A stretch of DNA of 64,000 bases from the NCBI GenBank assembly GCA_016508695.1, contig VNKQ01000010.1, forward strand, positions 372,001 to 436,000. The letters run 5' to 3'. Positions 21,358 to 33,785 of the stretch are shown here, one piece after another. The stretch is from Hyphodiscus hymeniophilus. Its lineage: Eukaryota > Ascomycota > Leotiomycetes > Helotiales > Hyphodiscaceae. The position numbers and the translations under genes were made by a program. Each line of letters opens with the position of its first letter. The stretch's first letter is position 1. Under the pieces are notes generated by a model. It was not told the origin of the DNA and made no database searches. It saw only the letters and a program-made list of their open reading frames with translations.

Positions 21358-24300
21358 GGCCCAATAAACATCAATGGCCTGAGCAGGATGCTGTTCGGCC
21401 CACCGTCCCCAGGCCTGCGGGCCTGGCGCCTGTGCTAAAAGTGCCAGTGTGACGGTATTGTCTTGCTCAAGCGCAAGACTTTGGAGCCCTCTCGAGGTAT
21501 GGCACCGATGGCTCGGAGAAGCGTAATATGCGAATTTAGAACAAAGGCTTGAAGTGAAAGACTAGAGAGAGAAGACAGCCGCAGAGACTGAGACGAGCGT
21601 TGTGTATAAAACCAGCGAATCTGTAGTATTGTCTTTGTAGGTCAAACTGACTGATCGACTTGTAGCAAGTATAGAGACTTGGGTGTAGTCGTCAAGTAAT
21701 TCGCTCGCTTCAAGACTCAAGTGTAACTGGAGATAGTCGGGCATGAGACGTGCACTTGGGGAAATGATCGAGGGGTTACCAGACATTCGGTATTCTGCTC
21801 CGAGATATGATGGATGGCACAAAGACTATTCATATATAGATCAACCACGCCCCCCACCTCCTGGGAGGAGTATTGCCATGGACTCGGCATGGTACGGGGA
21901 CCGTCATCCCACATAGACCGGGCTTGACACTCTACCAATGGAAACCTTCGGACTAGGAGGCAGAGTTGTAGAATAGGGCAAGGCTGTGAAATTAGTCGTG
22001 CATTTTCCATTAATGTTGAAGCAGACTCTCATAGCAACGCAGCATATGAAGATATCTTGAGATCAAGAAAGCAGACTAAAGAAGTGAGTGCCAGTACTTG
22101 CAAAAGACGACCAGGGTGTATTTGCAGGGGTCTGCGACGACCGCATCGACTTGAGAGACAGTTTATATGAGAGAAGTCGAAACCCAGACGGGGGCTAGAT
22201 GTGTGTTGGGTGGCATGTCCTAGGAAGGCCTTTTCAATGATCTTAGCACGTCAGATCCAGCCTGGGAGGATTGGAGCTGCATTAGGCGCGAGAGACTAGG
22301 GTAGATCTAACCTGCTCCCCGGTGGACCAGTCTGTTAGGTTCCTTGCGGCTTCTGCGGGAGGGATCTCGAAATCTGAGAGAAATTGGGGGAGACGTCTTC
22401 AAAGTGAGTGGAAAATGCAATGGGAAATAGATGCATCCCTGTTCCTGGACCGATGGACTGCCAGACTGCCAGTATCTGCTTAAAAAGGTCAAAGACATTG
22501 AGCTACATGGATCAGGGTTCCTGCGAGGCACCAAGCAGATCTGAGATTCAAGAGACGGGTCGCCGGGGGCCTTCCGTAGTAGTTTAGATGGGGAGCCGAG
22601 CATCCTTGACACTTGACGGGCAATGCTCGGCTGACGCAGTATTAAGCTCTTCCTCCATACGCTCTAGCCCGAGTGGCTTTCGTCTGTCGTTGACCAGGCC
22701 AGGCGCGGGAGGTGAATAATAAAGATTGACGCTTGAAGAACTTGGGGCGTGGATAATACCCATGCCGTGGGGGTCTGGTGGCTGGTGGGAGTGGGAGTGG
22801 GTGCAATAGGTGTTGGTGTGGGATGTACTGTGGTGGGTGGAGGGGTTGTGCCCAAATGTCTGGACATTGACCCTGCCAGATGCGCCGGTTTGTCGTGTGT
22901 ATTAGGAGGCGTCCAAGTGACAGATGGACATAACGAGGGAGCATGGAGGGCTCCGACGGCTGGTCCGGGAATTGGCAGAAGGGTCTGCGGTGAGCGCCAC
23001 GCGGGGGGATGCGAGAATTTCGTTCGTAGCTACTATGGCTGGCTAACATCGGAGCCCAGCTACTCGTCGTCCAATGAAAAATATACCTGCTGACTCGGCA
23101 TCAAAAGTCCAATTAGGTAAACTTGGTTCTTGCCTCATTGCTCAATCCGCCTTCCAGTTTCAGAGTAGTTGTATCTGGGAGAGACGGTGTCGAGGATCAT
23201 CAAACCTGATCCTTTGCAATCTCAAAATTCCCAAATATGACATATTGGGTAATATTCACTCCTTCTACCCACATGATCATTTTGTCAAACTAGGGAATAG
23301 GATCCGTTTGGGAACGATATTTGCAAACTTGGCGGTGACGTTACGTCGTGAATGGCCGAATCTCTTATGTATGCTTTTTGTAGGTCTACGTTTCTTGTAT
23401 CTCCCTACGACTTCGCTAGAATCCCTTCGCTCTCGGAATTGTGGCTTCACCAGCTTGAGTCGTCGAGCTGTCGAGCTGTTCTAGCCACAGTCAGTGTCAT
23501 GTGCGACTTCTTATCCAACTCTGTTGGGGGGCAAGAAGCGGCAACTTCTTGGATGGCGGCCAGTAAGCTGTGTTCAAGCGAACTGGATATGTCCGTTCTT
23601 CCTCTAATCGAGGAGTCTGAGGCTTGAATCCTTGATCCCGTGGGTCTGGATACGGGGCTGCCAGTGCCAGATTGACGGGCTGCGATTAAGGGTGCATGCC
23701 GTAGAACCTGAGATCGGGCTGTTGGGGTGCAGCCTCACAAAAGGTCATGACAAATTCAAGATCGCAGTTTCGACCACAAGCAAAGAACAGCCTAAGGGGG
23801 AAGATCTCCGGAGGCCACTGTTTCTCGCTAATCTTGACCTCTTTATCTGAGAATGCGAGATATTGCGATTAGGGTGCTGGACTTGCGGCCGAGTTGTTGA
23901 CGTGACCGTCTGTCACATAGTACTCCGTACGGGTTTTAGCACTCAAGCTGCGAGAAGTACCTGGGAAGACGCACCATGATGGATGGTCCGGGTTTGTCGC
24001 AATGTACCCTGTACTGTAGCCATCCAAAATCGACTCCTTGGTCGTTTAACTTTTCCCGAATGAGGGTTCTCTAGCGACCAGTCTCGAAAGGCCCTGCACT
24101 TGCATCATGCAGCTTGCAGGAAGTGTGGGCGGCACCTTGTCCGTCCCAACACCCATAAATGTAGGACATATAGAGTAGCTAAACGAATTGTACGCAAGAA
24201 CGGAGGACGAGAAGAAATTTGGACATGGGCAGCAACCACCGACACACCGAGAAAGAGGGCTTAAAAACTGATTGCAATAATCTGCCTGTAAATGACCCTG

Positions 24301-24361
24301 ACATGCTAACGGGATACCGGGGTAGGAAATGCATCTTTCGGACCCGGACCCGAAGTTCTGG
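21358..24361. other. long upstream region of the AZF1-like gene
   Basis: About 3 kb with no supportable gene. A G/T-rich stretch at about 22765-22860 produces long but low-complexity frames on both strands. Long upstream regions are common for fungal regulators, so leader exons or an upstream noncoding RNA are possible, but I see no direct sign. Confidence 0.45.
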
Positions 24362-27300
24362 TCAACAGCAGATCACCCCGAAGCGCCGGAATGCATCATA
24401 ATCTTTTGCAATATCCAATACCGTGTCCGGGAACTCAGCTTGCTCATTTCCAACCCTCAGGGTAGACACTAATAGAGCAAACCCAAGGATAAGTAGAAAC
24501 GTTGCCTTGTTACTGACTCGTGCACGGGTCTGGAATATTATGGGGTTTCGATAGAGCGATTGTTGGGTTCTTGGCAAGAATGAACGAGAGTAGAATTGAG
24601 GATGACTGAATAATACCGAGAAGAGTAGGACAAGAGATGTAATGCTAAGATAGTTCAAGGAAGCAGTCTGAAGGCGGCGCAAACATGTATCGTCCAGAGA
24701 AAGAATCCTCAAATTCTGGTTGTTTGTTCGTCCAGGCACTGGAATGCGAGGTAAGCTACTTTAAGCGTCCCCTTTATGATCGGAGACGTGCACGTGACCT
24801 AGAAGCTGTCTCGACCTCGGCCTTTTTGATATTCCATCCTGCTTCACCATTTTTGGATAGAGCATCTACATACTGTCGATACATACAAGGCAAGGCGTCT
24901 CAACTATTACCAATTCCAGCACACTTCGTCATCCTCTTTCCCCAGGCAAACGTGGGGCGGTTTGAATCTAGATTGTCCTGGGTTCCTGGGTTCTTGGAGT
25001 GCTAGTATCCTATCAAGAAGGACGTAGTTACATCTACCGACAGCGTATGCTAGGGAGGAGCCTTTCAGCCATTGACAACCTCATCGTTACGGATCTTCAT
25101 CCGGGATACTGTACTTCCAAATTGCCGCACAGATGCAAGATAGAGATGTCAGAAATTGATCCAGCCGTCTGCATGCAAGCTGCACCTTAGACTTCGCCTC
25201 GCGCGGCCCAAGAAAAAGCGACATAACGCCCCCATCTACCAAAGGGTAGATCTCGCCGACTCAACCCCAGATCCCTCCGGAGGTAATTCCCACACCAGCG
25301 AATGGGCGATCGATCACTCCTGATGAGAGGTCGAATAGCGCTGCACTGACAGAGCACCCCCGCTGTGCTCCATGCATTGAACACCAACAATAGCACTACA
25401 GTGCTCGCGTATCTGTACTCCGTACTGCAGCCATATCACGGTTCACAGGACCCGGTGAGAAGGAGACTGCATCCGGGCAACACAGCTGGGAGAAAGAAGA
25501 CAACCGGAAAACGGAATCGCTACCCCGGAGCACTCCTGTTTCACTGGTCTGTCTCAACTCTCAAGCCAGAAGCCAATGTAGGCGCGGTGTGGCTGCAGCA
25601 CCAATATTTTGGCGACGGAACTGTCGTTAAATAGATGTAGATGCAGGTGACTAAGGTTGAAAACGTCTGCTCTACCTAGGTAAGTCGCAATAAGCGGCAG
25701 GGAAAACTCAGTCTACTCTATCACATATGAATGATCTCACAAGGACAAGGCTCCTCCAACAGTACCATCAATACTCTGTTTGGCTTCGAGGTCTATAGAC
25801 AGGCAGTGGAATGGGATGATCTGCATCTTCTCTCCTATTCTTCTCAATGGATGCGATGGGCGGTGAGCTTCCACCCAATAATTCACAATGTCGGTTTTCA
25901 CAACTGGTCCAGTCATGCCCAGAAGCCAGCAGGGTGACTGGGAATTCTAACTGGGAACGTCTGGAGCATAGCTGGCAATGAATGGGACGAACATGGCTTC
26001 AAACTTTCTCGCTTCTATAGTTGGTGAGATTTGACCCTTTTGGGGCACTTGTTGCGAGTTTCAAACGCTCTTGTCTTTCTTTCGAAACGCATGGGTTTGA
26101 GTTTACTTCGACCGCTGGAATTCCCAGACTGATGGGAGCAGCTGGCAGCAGATTTTGAGAATGCCACTTCACTACCAGCTCCATTCACTTACGCAAACCC
26201 TGCGTTTCAGGATTACCTCCATTTACTGTCCCATTGTTTCCCTCATTCGTTTTCCAGGCATTAAATGCTAAGATACCGCAAGATCAGCGAAGCCAATCGT
26301 ACATGGTAATGTGACTGATAATCGAGATGTTAATGGACGAGTTATCACATCGAGACTTGGCAGTCGTCATCTTTCATGACCCCCAGCGTTTGCGTTGAAA
26401 AGCTTCGAAAGCCATCATCGTAGGAGTTTCAACTGTGTCGACAACCCACCTTGATGTGCATTTCTGACCGGTTGCAGGAATCACCTATCGTCGAAAGGCT
26501 ATTCCCCACTTTTTCTGTTTATCAGATTGAGAACAGAAGTGGTCATTCCAGAGTTTCCAAAATAAAATTCGGATTGCCTTTACTAGCTTTGATCCCTGCT
26601 ACAAAACCCAGGTTTCAACCATCGCTCCAGATAGATCTCTTATTCCAATGAAACCATTAGCCGTTCACAAAAGCAAGTGCTATACATGCCTTCTTATAAC
26701 CCACAGCTTGTATATTTCTGCTTCTGGAATGAAACTTTGTTTTTCCCAATTCTGCAGAGGCTTTAACGCCTCTGTAGATTTCGTCAAGCATGGCCCGGTA
26801 TTCGCACCTCTCATACTGTCATACACATTGGTACCTTCTGCTACACGAGCGGTCTTGCTTCGTGGGGGGAACTTCTGTATGCGCTCATTCTCGCCCCTTG
26901 TCACGTATTACACATCCCTTGTTTATTGTCATCTTGATGCGATGTAAAAACAGTTGGCCGTCCAAGCAGTACCCTGTCCGCGTTGGGCACAAATCATTCC
27001 ATCAGCTAGGGTTGTGTGCCCGAAGCGGAACCCTGTGATAATTTTGGGCACAAGACAGATTCCAATAACTCGTTTAGAGGTGCCGGAGAGAACGTCCGAG
27101 AAAGTCACAATTCTACGGCAGTTCAGCTTGACTATCTCCTGAGTCCTTTCCCTCTGCTAGGGAACCGCCAATTCCCTTGCTCAGGAGTAGGGACTAGGTC
27201 AAGCTGCTCAACCTCGTGGAAACGAATCAAGAGGGTCATCTGACAGTCCCAAACTCTACTCAAACTCCACCTAGTCATTTATCTCACCAATTCACCTTCA

Positions 27301-27552
27301 ATATCCGTGCCCACAATGATATTATCTGTAATGACTCTCGCTTGCACTAACAATGGTATGGCAAGGGATATAACTCATACTTGATCAACGGCAAAATGTA
27401 ACACGAGTAAGTGCTATTATGTTAGCTGCTTCGACTGCCAACACAAGAGAACATGCTGTCTTTCAAATATTGAAACACTATCAAAGAGCAACAAAGATAC
27501 TGCCAGCTGTCTTTTCTTCTCATCTCATCAAGAGAAATCCACGCGGGAGTTA
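24362..27552. other. gene-poor intergenic region
   Basis: No recognisable gene. The minus-strand frame at 24362-24739 (125 aa) has two hydrophobic stretches (YLSITSLVLLFSVLF and TFLLILGFALLVSTL), but no family, promoter or intron evidence supports it as a gene. Confidence 0.4.
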
Positions 27553-28757
27553 TTGAATGGCCCAAAATTGTCGGGAGGGCTGAGACCAAAAATTTGCACT
27601 TTCATCATTGATCATCTACATTCAATCTGCTCTTTAACCTTTCCAGCTCAGCCATGCAGAGGGATTCTAGATCGTAGAACATATATTCCTTCGACTGATC
27701 TCCACCGTATATTTTGTAAGTCAATCCCGCCCAGGACATTTGGATTTTATGAAACAATGCAACAGAGAGACACAACAGTCTTTCAGATTATCAGTCATCA
27801 AGGTCATTCCGGTTCGCTCGTCCATGGATGCTGCTCGGTCGAAGGAAACATGGATCGGCTGGTACCGGAAAATACAACAAATGCAAATCTTACAGAAGGG
27901 ACTAGAACAGTCTGCGAAGACATCATGAAGAGATTGCTGGCAGACCTCTCACGGATTTGGAAAAGCGACTGTCTGTTTCAACATGTACGAGCTCCTCGAA
28001 GACAAGACATTCGTTCTTACTCTGCGCTGCTCCTCAGCAGTTACACCAACACATCGGAAGCTAAGATCACCCATCATAGTCACATAAGAGTTTCTGGAGA
28101 AGAGAAAGGGGTGGGTAGATACAGATGGCCTCATCTACCCACATAATTCTCTGCCAAATGTCTTGAGTCGCTCTCGCTCGCCACTCCTTCCCCACCACCG
28201 AAGGTTTAGGGAAGAGCCTGGCCTCCAAGCGGGCGAAATCGTGGGAGAATTCCAAAGATTACTTGGATAACTGGATTCGCTCCAGGCTCTGAAGAGTGGA
28301 AAGTCGCTCTTGTCGATAGTGAGACATTGTGTGCTGATAAGAGTCCTCAAGGTTCACATCCAACTCCCCCAGCCACCGCGGCTATCGATCGAGTTTGCGC
28401 AGCTTCGACAACTCTTCAATGTCTCCCCCAGTCGTCACATAGATATGATAATCCGACGGTCGCTGCACACTCTGGCAGCGTGGTGCAAAGTGCAAACAAA
28501 TGGTTTGAGTGACTGAACTTCGTTGCAAAGTGGGTTCCGTAGCTGCCACTGCCCCGATATGACACAGGAGTTATATCACTTAGATGATTGAAGTGAGGAT
28601 TAACTTCGTGCTGTCAGGTCTAAGTGAGTTACAATGGTTGCGTAGAGAGGGAGGATTAGCGGACAATGGCACGATGAGTCTGAGCCACCTGTCACCGCAG
28701 GTACAGTGCATTCAAGCTAATTCGCCGTCCATGGATATCTACACCAACGATTCATGA
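27553..28757. other. unassigned region with one 197-codon frame
   Basis: The plus-strand frame at 27553-28146 is the longest in the 8-kb gap. Its product resembles nothing I know and the composition does not look strongly coding, so I leave it unannotated as a gene. Confidence 0.35.
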
Positions 28758-29068
28758 CAGATCCAAGGCACATCCACCTTCCCTATCAGGAGCTCGCCAG
28801 ACTCTACCACCAGCTCCTTCACAGGCAAATCAAAACCCCCCCTTTCCACCATTTCCACCGACCGAGCCAAGTCCGACACACAAAGTCTTTTGCTCCCACA
28901 AGTACGCTCCGATCTCGACCATCAGAACAACATGCGAATCTCACACTCTCTCATGCACCAACATCTAAGAGAAAACGCCGATTCATTAAACAAGCTTGAT
29001 CAGCATGACAATTGTGGACTTGCCGACATCGACAGCGTGTACTCGCCTCGACAATGTAAGTATATCGA
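28758..29068 (+). CDS. possible orphan exon of an unknown protein
   Basis: A frame open for over 100 codons follows a TGA at 28755. It is bounded by an acceptor-like CAG at 28758-28760 and a donor GTAAGT at about 29057. The product is Ser/Thr- then His/Asn/Asp-rich (KSKPPLSTISTDRAKSD, HQNNMRISHSLMHQ, NCGLADIDSVYSPR), which reads more like protein than the neighbouring frames. No start codon precedes it in frame and I could not join it to other exons. It may be chance. Confidence 0.2.
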
Positions 29069-29508
29069 CAGCGACTGGTAGACTATACACTCGTTTCTGT
29101 TCCTGGAGTATTGAGGGAATGATGACTTAGGACAACCGCCACAATTTGAACGCTCTGCATTCTGTCTGCCAACTGAAATCTTGTACTTAGGCCATCTCCA
29201 CTAGGGAAAAAAAGTTGATACAAGTCAGGCGAAGAAACCACAATACGACCGCTGCCGTTATATGAGCTTGGCTTTGGATAGTTTGCAATGCCTTGAGAAT
29301 AGAAGTAGTCTTTGCCGGGTCTGACCGTTTTCATCTTCCTTTGGGTAGATTCCCTATCGTATAGAGTGAACTCGCGAAAGGATTACAATTCCCTCTTGCT
29401 TCCTGTTCACTTCCCGAGAATAATCTATTGGAAAATCTCTCAAAATGCGAACCCAGTTGATTCACGTCGTCCCGTCAACACTACTCAACATTCGCGAACG
29501 TTCACACT

Positions 29509-32480
29509 TTACATATATTTTGTGCCCAACCAGTAAAGTAGGCTCCCAGCCCCCATATTAATACACAAATGCTGCCCCAAACTCCATGCCATGCTATAAA
29601 GATACTTGGGACTAAATACCGTCCAAATGAACAGATGCGTCCTCAACATTGTGCAAGCAGCCATGACAGACAGCAGACTACATGTGGTGAACACGGTCAA
29701 AAGACTCAAATGATCCAGCAATAAGCCAGCATTTGCGGGCCCTCTGTCTCCCTTCTTGCGCAAATTGAGCAGCATGAGATTTGTTGCTGATGTCCAGAAA
29801 ATGGGTCCAGTCCAGTTGCTGACGAATGTGAGGACACCGACTGCGATGATATTGTACCCACTGACGCCGTTGTAGGCGCTGGAGAGATCAACCGAGGAGA
29901 TGGCATTGGAACCGCCGAATGCGAAGAAGGATGCATATTGGAGGAGGAGGGAAGTGGTCGTTAATTCGACGAGGGAAAGGTTGAGGATGTTGAGGAGGTA
30001 GTGTAGGATCTCGAAGATCAAAAGAAGGGGGATGTTTGTTGCACGAGACTGAGTTATAAGGAAGAGGAATAGTAGATCGTGAAGTGTGCGCATTGTTGCT
30101 GTCTGAATCAGGATAAGATATTTTAGATTAAGGATTTGAAGAACTTACGATTGCTATTTTTGGGATGGCTTAAGCCGGAGACGAGTGTGTATATCACCGC
30201 AATGAGAATACCGGTGAAAATGATTCTCGCACGTAGGACTAGAGACACGCCTATATCATTTTCAGCCATCGACGTCACAGCTCCAACCAAAAGTTCTGGA
30301 GAATCTGCATAGGTAAAAGCCAATTTAAATGTGACTGCAGCAGTAGCAAGAGCTGTGGCAATGGCACCAGCAACAAATTGCGGAAAGCGAGGAAAGCCGG
30401 TGCTTGCAAGGGATTGCAAGTTCCATAAGTATGTGAGGCACAGAATAGCCCAAAGAGAGGTTCTGTGATCAGATAGAAAGGTCCGTCCAATATCCGGTTC
30501 CCCAGCAAACTTCTGACCAGTTTGGTTCCAGCGTCTGGCAACTCGCATGGTGATGAGAAGATTGATGGCGACAAGAGCGAGCAGACCATGATTTCTCCAC
30601 TGTCGATTACTGGCTAATAGTGAGCACAAGATAACATTTCTAAGGCGGGAACGTACTTCTTGATCCAGAGTAGTGTCAGCCATGCTGTCGTTGCCCAATA
30701 CCAGAAATGATGTTCCTCCTCAACATAACTGCTGGCAGACATCATGATGCCATACGCCAATGAGATTGATATCAGTGGCATGACAGTCCTAAAAGAACCG
30801 AATATAATTGAGCTCGATGCACCAACCGACAACAGTAACGTAAGAGCTGCCAAAACCTGACCAGCGATAAGCTTTGACATATCATAGTTACTAGCGGTAC
30901 CGCTCATCAGTTGCTGAGCTTGCTTCAACCACTACTGGCAGTCAGATATGAGGAGAGAATCAATGTGGTAGTACTTGCCTTGGAAACAGCCACCAACCAA
31001 GGCTCGTCGTTTTGATACTCTCTTTGAAGTCTGGGCATACTCTTCGTAATGACCCTCCATTGACATGCGAGTTCTTCGATACTGCTTGAAGCCTCATCGC
31101 ATTTGTCTAATGGACCCTCAGTCTCGAACGACGGGAATGTCGCAGTCACAATACTAAGTACTTGCCTGGCGTTTCGCAGAAGAATTTGGATCCTATCATT
31201 ATCTATTGTCTTTTAACTTCCGAATCCCATACATGACGCCAAGAGACTTACTATTTGGCCAGAATGGAAGGAAGTCCGGAATAAAAGCACCCAAGTTGTT
31301 TCGAGGGATAGGAAACCCGAGCAGTGCCCCCAATGTAGGAGCTATATCAGATTGCTCAACAGTAGTGTAGTAATGAAAATCTTCTTGGAACTTTGCAGGG
31401 ACTTCGAAACTTCGTCCTACTGCTTTGAGCTTCGGAGAAATGAAGACAAGAGCCGGAGAAGTCTCCCCCGGAGCAGAACCACCGTGGTTGCCAACATCAT
31501 TCATACCATGGTCACCACAGAGCACCAGTAGGGTGGATTGGAGGTAGTCATGCGTTTGAATGGCATTGTAGATTTGGCTAACGATGTTGTCCATTTCACG
31601 ATGTTTGGGAATCATATGTGGGCTTGTGGTTGTTAGCTTCGTGATGGTTTGAGAACCCGAATTGCCATACCTTCGTGGACCTGTCTTGTGTCCAATGTGG
31701 TCAAGGCCAAGGTAATGGAGCACCATGGTATTCCAATCATCGCGGTCAAGCTCTTCTGGGATATGCCTGGTAACATTATTGTCCACTTCCGTAAAGTCCT
31801 AACAGATATATTCAGCTCTATGCTATTTACAGTGGTCTCGAGTCGACTGACCGCAACAAAGAAGCTCGATGTCCCATCTGCTCGGTCGAAGGTCTCGGGG
31901 AAGAGCTTGAGCCAAGTATCATCACCGTACATGACCATCTTTCCAGACCCCTTTGCCTTCATTTGTGATAGCCATGTATCTTGTGTGGCGAGAGAAGATG
32001 TAGTATCTGACTCTGCGAAGTTGAGAATCACATCGAGGAAGGACGGAATGGAGCCAGTGGTGATTGCCTTGATTCTAGGCATGGTAATCGTGGGAGACGT
32101 AGCATGTGCTGTAAAAGGGAGCGCTGCCCCGCTGGAAATAAGACTGCAACATGATGTTAGTCGATCGGAGCACCTTTATGATATATTCCGCAAGTACCTT
32201 TGAGTGTAATTAAATCCAGAAACTTCCGAAAAGACAAAGTCACTGCGCTTATTAGCTCATCCTCACACTCCTCATCGATTCCATACCTTCGCAATGCGTC
32301 CACGACCATAAATATGACTTTATCAAATAGTGCTTCAGGTGGAGGTCCACATTCAAGAGTTTCATACTGGGCCAACCCAGGAAGAAACGGTTTATAGGGA
32401 AAGAAGCCGCTCGCAAAGACCAATATGGCAATTGGGATGAGCACATTGGCTGTGATGAGCGAAAAGGCTCTGAAGGCCAT
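29509..32480 (-). CDS. LAS21: GPI ethanolamine phosphate transferase 2 (Las21/Gpi7)
   Basis: ER membrane enzyme that adds ethanolamine phosphate to the second mannose of GPI precursors. Nine exons in coding order: 32287-32480, 32198-32242, 31852-32143, 31671-31798, 31252-31622, 30979-31202, 30657-30931, 30149-30609, 29509-30098; product 859 aa. An N-terminal membrane anchor (VLIPIAILVFASGFF) precedes the luminal alkaline-phosphatase-like domain with VIFMVVDALRSDFVF, SPTITMPRIKAI, HYLGLDHIGHKTGPR and LCGDHGMNDVGNHGG, the metal-binding and active-site segments of the family. The C-terminal half has many membrane helices. All introns are about 44-53 nt and GT-AG except the sixth, whose donor is GCAAGT after ...AVSK. 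The fifth acceptor is the TAG at 31203-31205, not the next one downstream. Start at the ATG of MAFRAF. Confidence 0.92.
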
Positions 32481-32920
32481 TGTAAACTTGATTTCGAGTC
32501 TGCAGAACCAGAACTTACAGCCTCTATTCTCTGGTCGGTTCGAAATCTGAAGATACAAAGGAAAATGGTGGTGCCATAGCTGCCATAAGAAGCTTATTAT
32601 TTGCAAGGTAAACACGAAGCTCAAGCAATCTGGCATTGGCGTTTAGTCTTGGCGCTCTCTTATCGATAAGGAGAAATATTTTGATTTATGACCTTGAATA
32701 GAAAGGCATGAAAGAAAGTATTCTGGGCTTCAATTGCTTCCTATGCTCCTTAATCATTCATGCGCGAAATCTTCTACCATCTCAGACCCTCCGTAAAGAT
32801 CGCCGAGAGTGTAGAATTCATAAAGCATCGTATGCGCCAAATCGATCAGTTTTCCCAACTCCTTGTAGATGCCCCTCCACAACGCCTTTGCAAAACATAA
32901 CCACTGTCATCGCCCAAGCT
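32481..32920. other. intergenic region
   Basis: Upstream of LAS21 and downstream of the DUF2423 gene on the same strand. No gene is supported. Confidence 0.5.
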
Positions 32921-33398
32921 CTAATTCTTGCCTTTGGATTTGCCAACCTCCGGACCTTTCTTATACTTGGGGAAGACGATTGAGGCCTTTCGACTACTTC
33001 GTTTCTTCTCGATTCGGAGCTTTCTTGGTTTCACTTGAGCAGTATCCTTGGGAGCATCTCCATCCACTTCCATCTCTGGACATAAGTCAGTTTCGAGTCA
33101 GAGGGCAAGTGGAAAGAAAATCCTACCTTCTGCTTGCTTCTGATCAGGGACCGGGACGACATTGTTCTCTTCTGGAGCACCTAACTCTGAATCAGATCCA
33201 CGTCTCAGGCAAAGCATCAGGAGTCATACCCTCGACTTCCATCGTCATATCGTCTCTCTTCGGCTTTGGTTGCGACGCCAATTCGAGAAGCTTTGCTGAA
33301 AGTCTTTCATTTCGAGCACTCTCAACTGGTCCGAACACTCCAGACTTCAATCTCGCATTGTTTGCCTTCTTCGTGCTGGCCCTAGCACCTTTTGCCAT
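32921..33398 (-). CDS. DUF2423 (LLP-homolog type) small basic nuclear protein
   Basis: Protein of 127 aa. Exons in coding order: 33230-33398, 33127-33186, 32921-33075, introns 43 and 51 nt. The N-terminal block MAKGARASTKKANNARLK, then VFGPVESARNERLSAKLLEL, is the DUF2423 signature shared with yeast YBL028C and animal LLP homologs, which are nucleolar. The middle is acidic and the C terminus strongly basic (KPRKLRIEKKRSSRK, then PKYKKG and KSKGKN). A role in ribosome biogenesis is likely from the family, not shown here. The gene lies between LAS21 and the SIZ1 gene; its start is 387 bp from the SIZ1 start on the other strand. Confidence 0.85.
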
Positions 33399-33785
33399 TC
33401 TGAATATTCGAGTCGACGGTCAAAAATTGGTGGTCACAAAGCCTTGAAAGTCTACCTTAATTCCAGAGACTTCAATTTTCAAAAATTTAGCGCTCCATTT
33501 TCTGCCACGGCGGTAAAGAGACGAAAGCACAATCTAAGCCTGTTTGAGTGGCGGCAACCCGATAACATCGATGTGAATCGTTCGAGGCTCTGCGCCTACA
33601 TAGATTCACTTTGACGTTAGAATTTCACTGCCAAAGGGGCAACAAGTGACCAGATAAAGACTCTGTGATCCGAAGCCTATGGTTTGTGGCTGAACCTTCC
33701 ACCTCTTCCCAACTCAACCCATCTTCATGTATTTGCCTAGAAATCCAATACTCCTTCAATAGCACTCGCACATAAAGCCGCCCCG
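33399..33785. promoter_or_regulatory. divergent upstream region of the DUF2423 gene and SIZ1
   Basis: A 387-bp interval between two divergent start codons. It should contain both promoters; no individual site is recognised. Confidence 0.5.

Noticed and set aside
22642..23049. 135-codon Pro/His-rich frame on the minus strand
   Set aside because: It mirrors a G/T-rich low-complexity stretch; no start context, family or intron evidence.
32157..32636. Longer LAS21 N terminus starting at 32636
   Set aside because: Relatives start at MAFRAF-type sequence just before the anchor helix; the extra 52 residues look noncoding, and the frame's far end runs through two introns.
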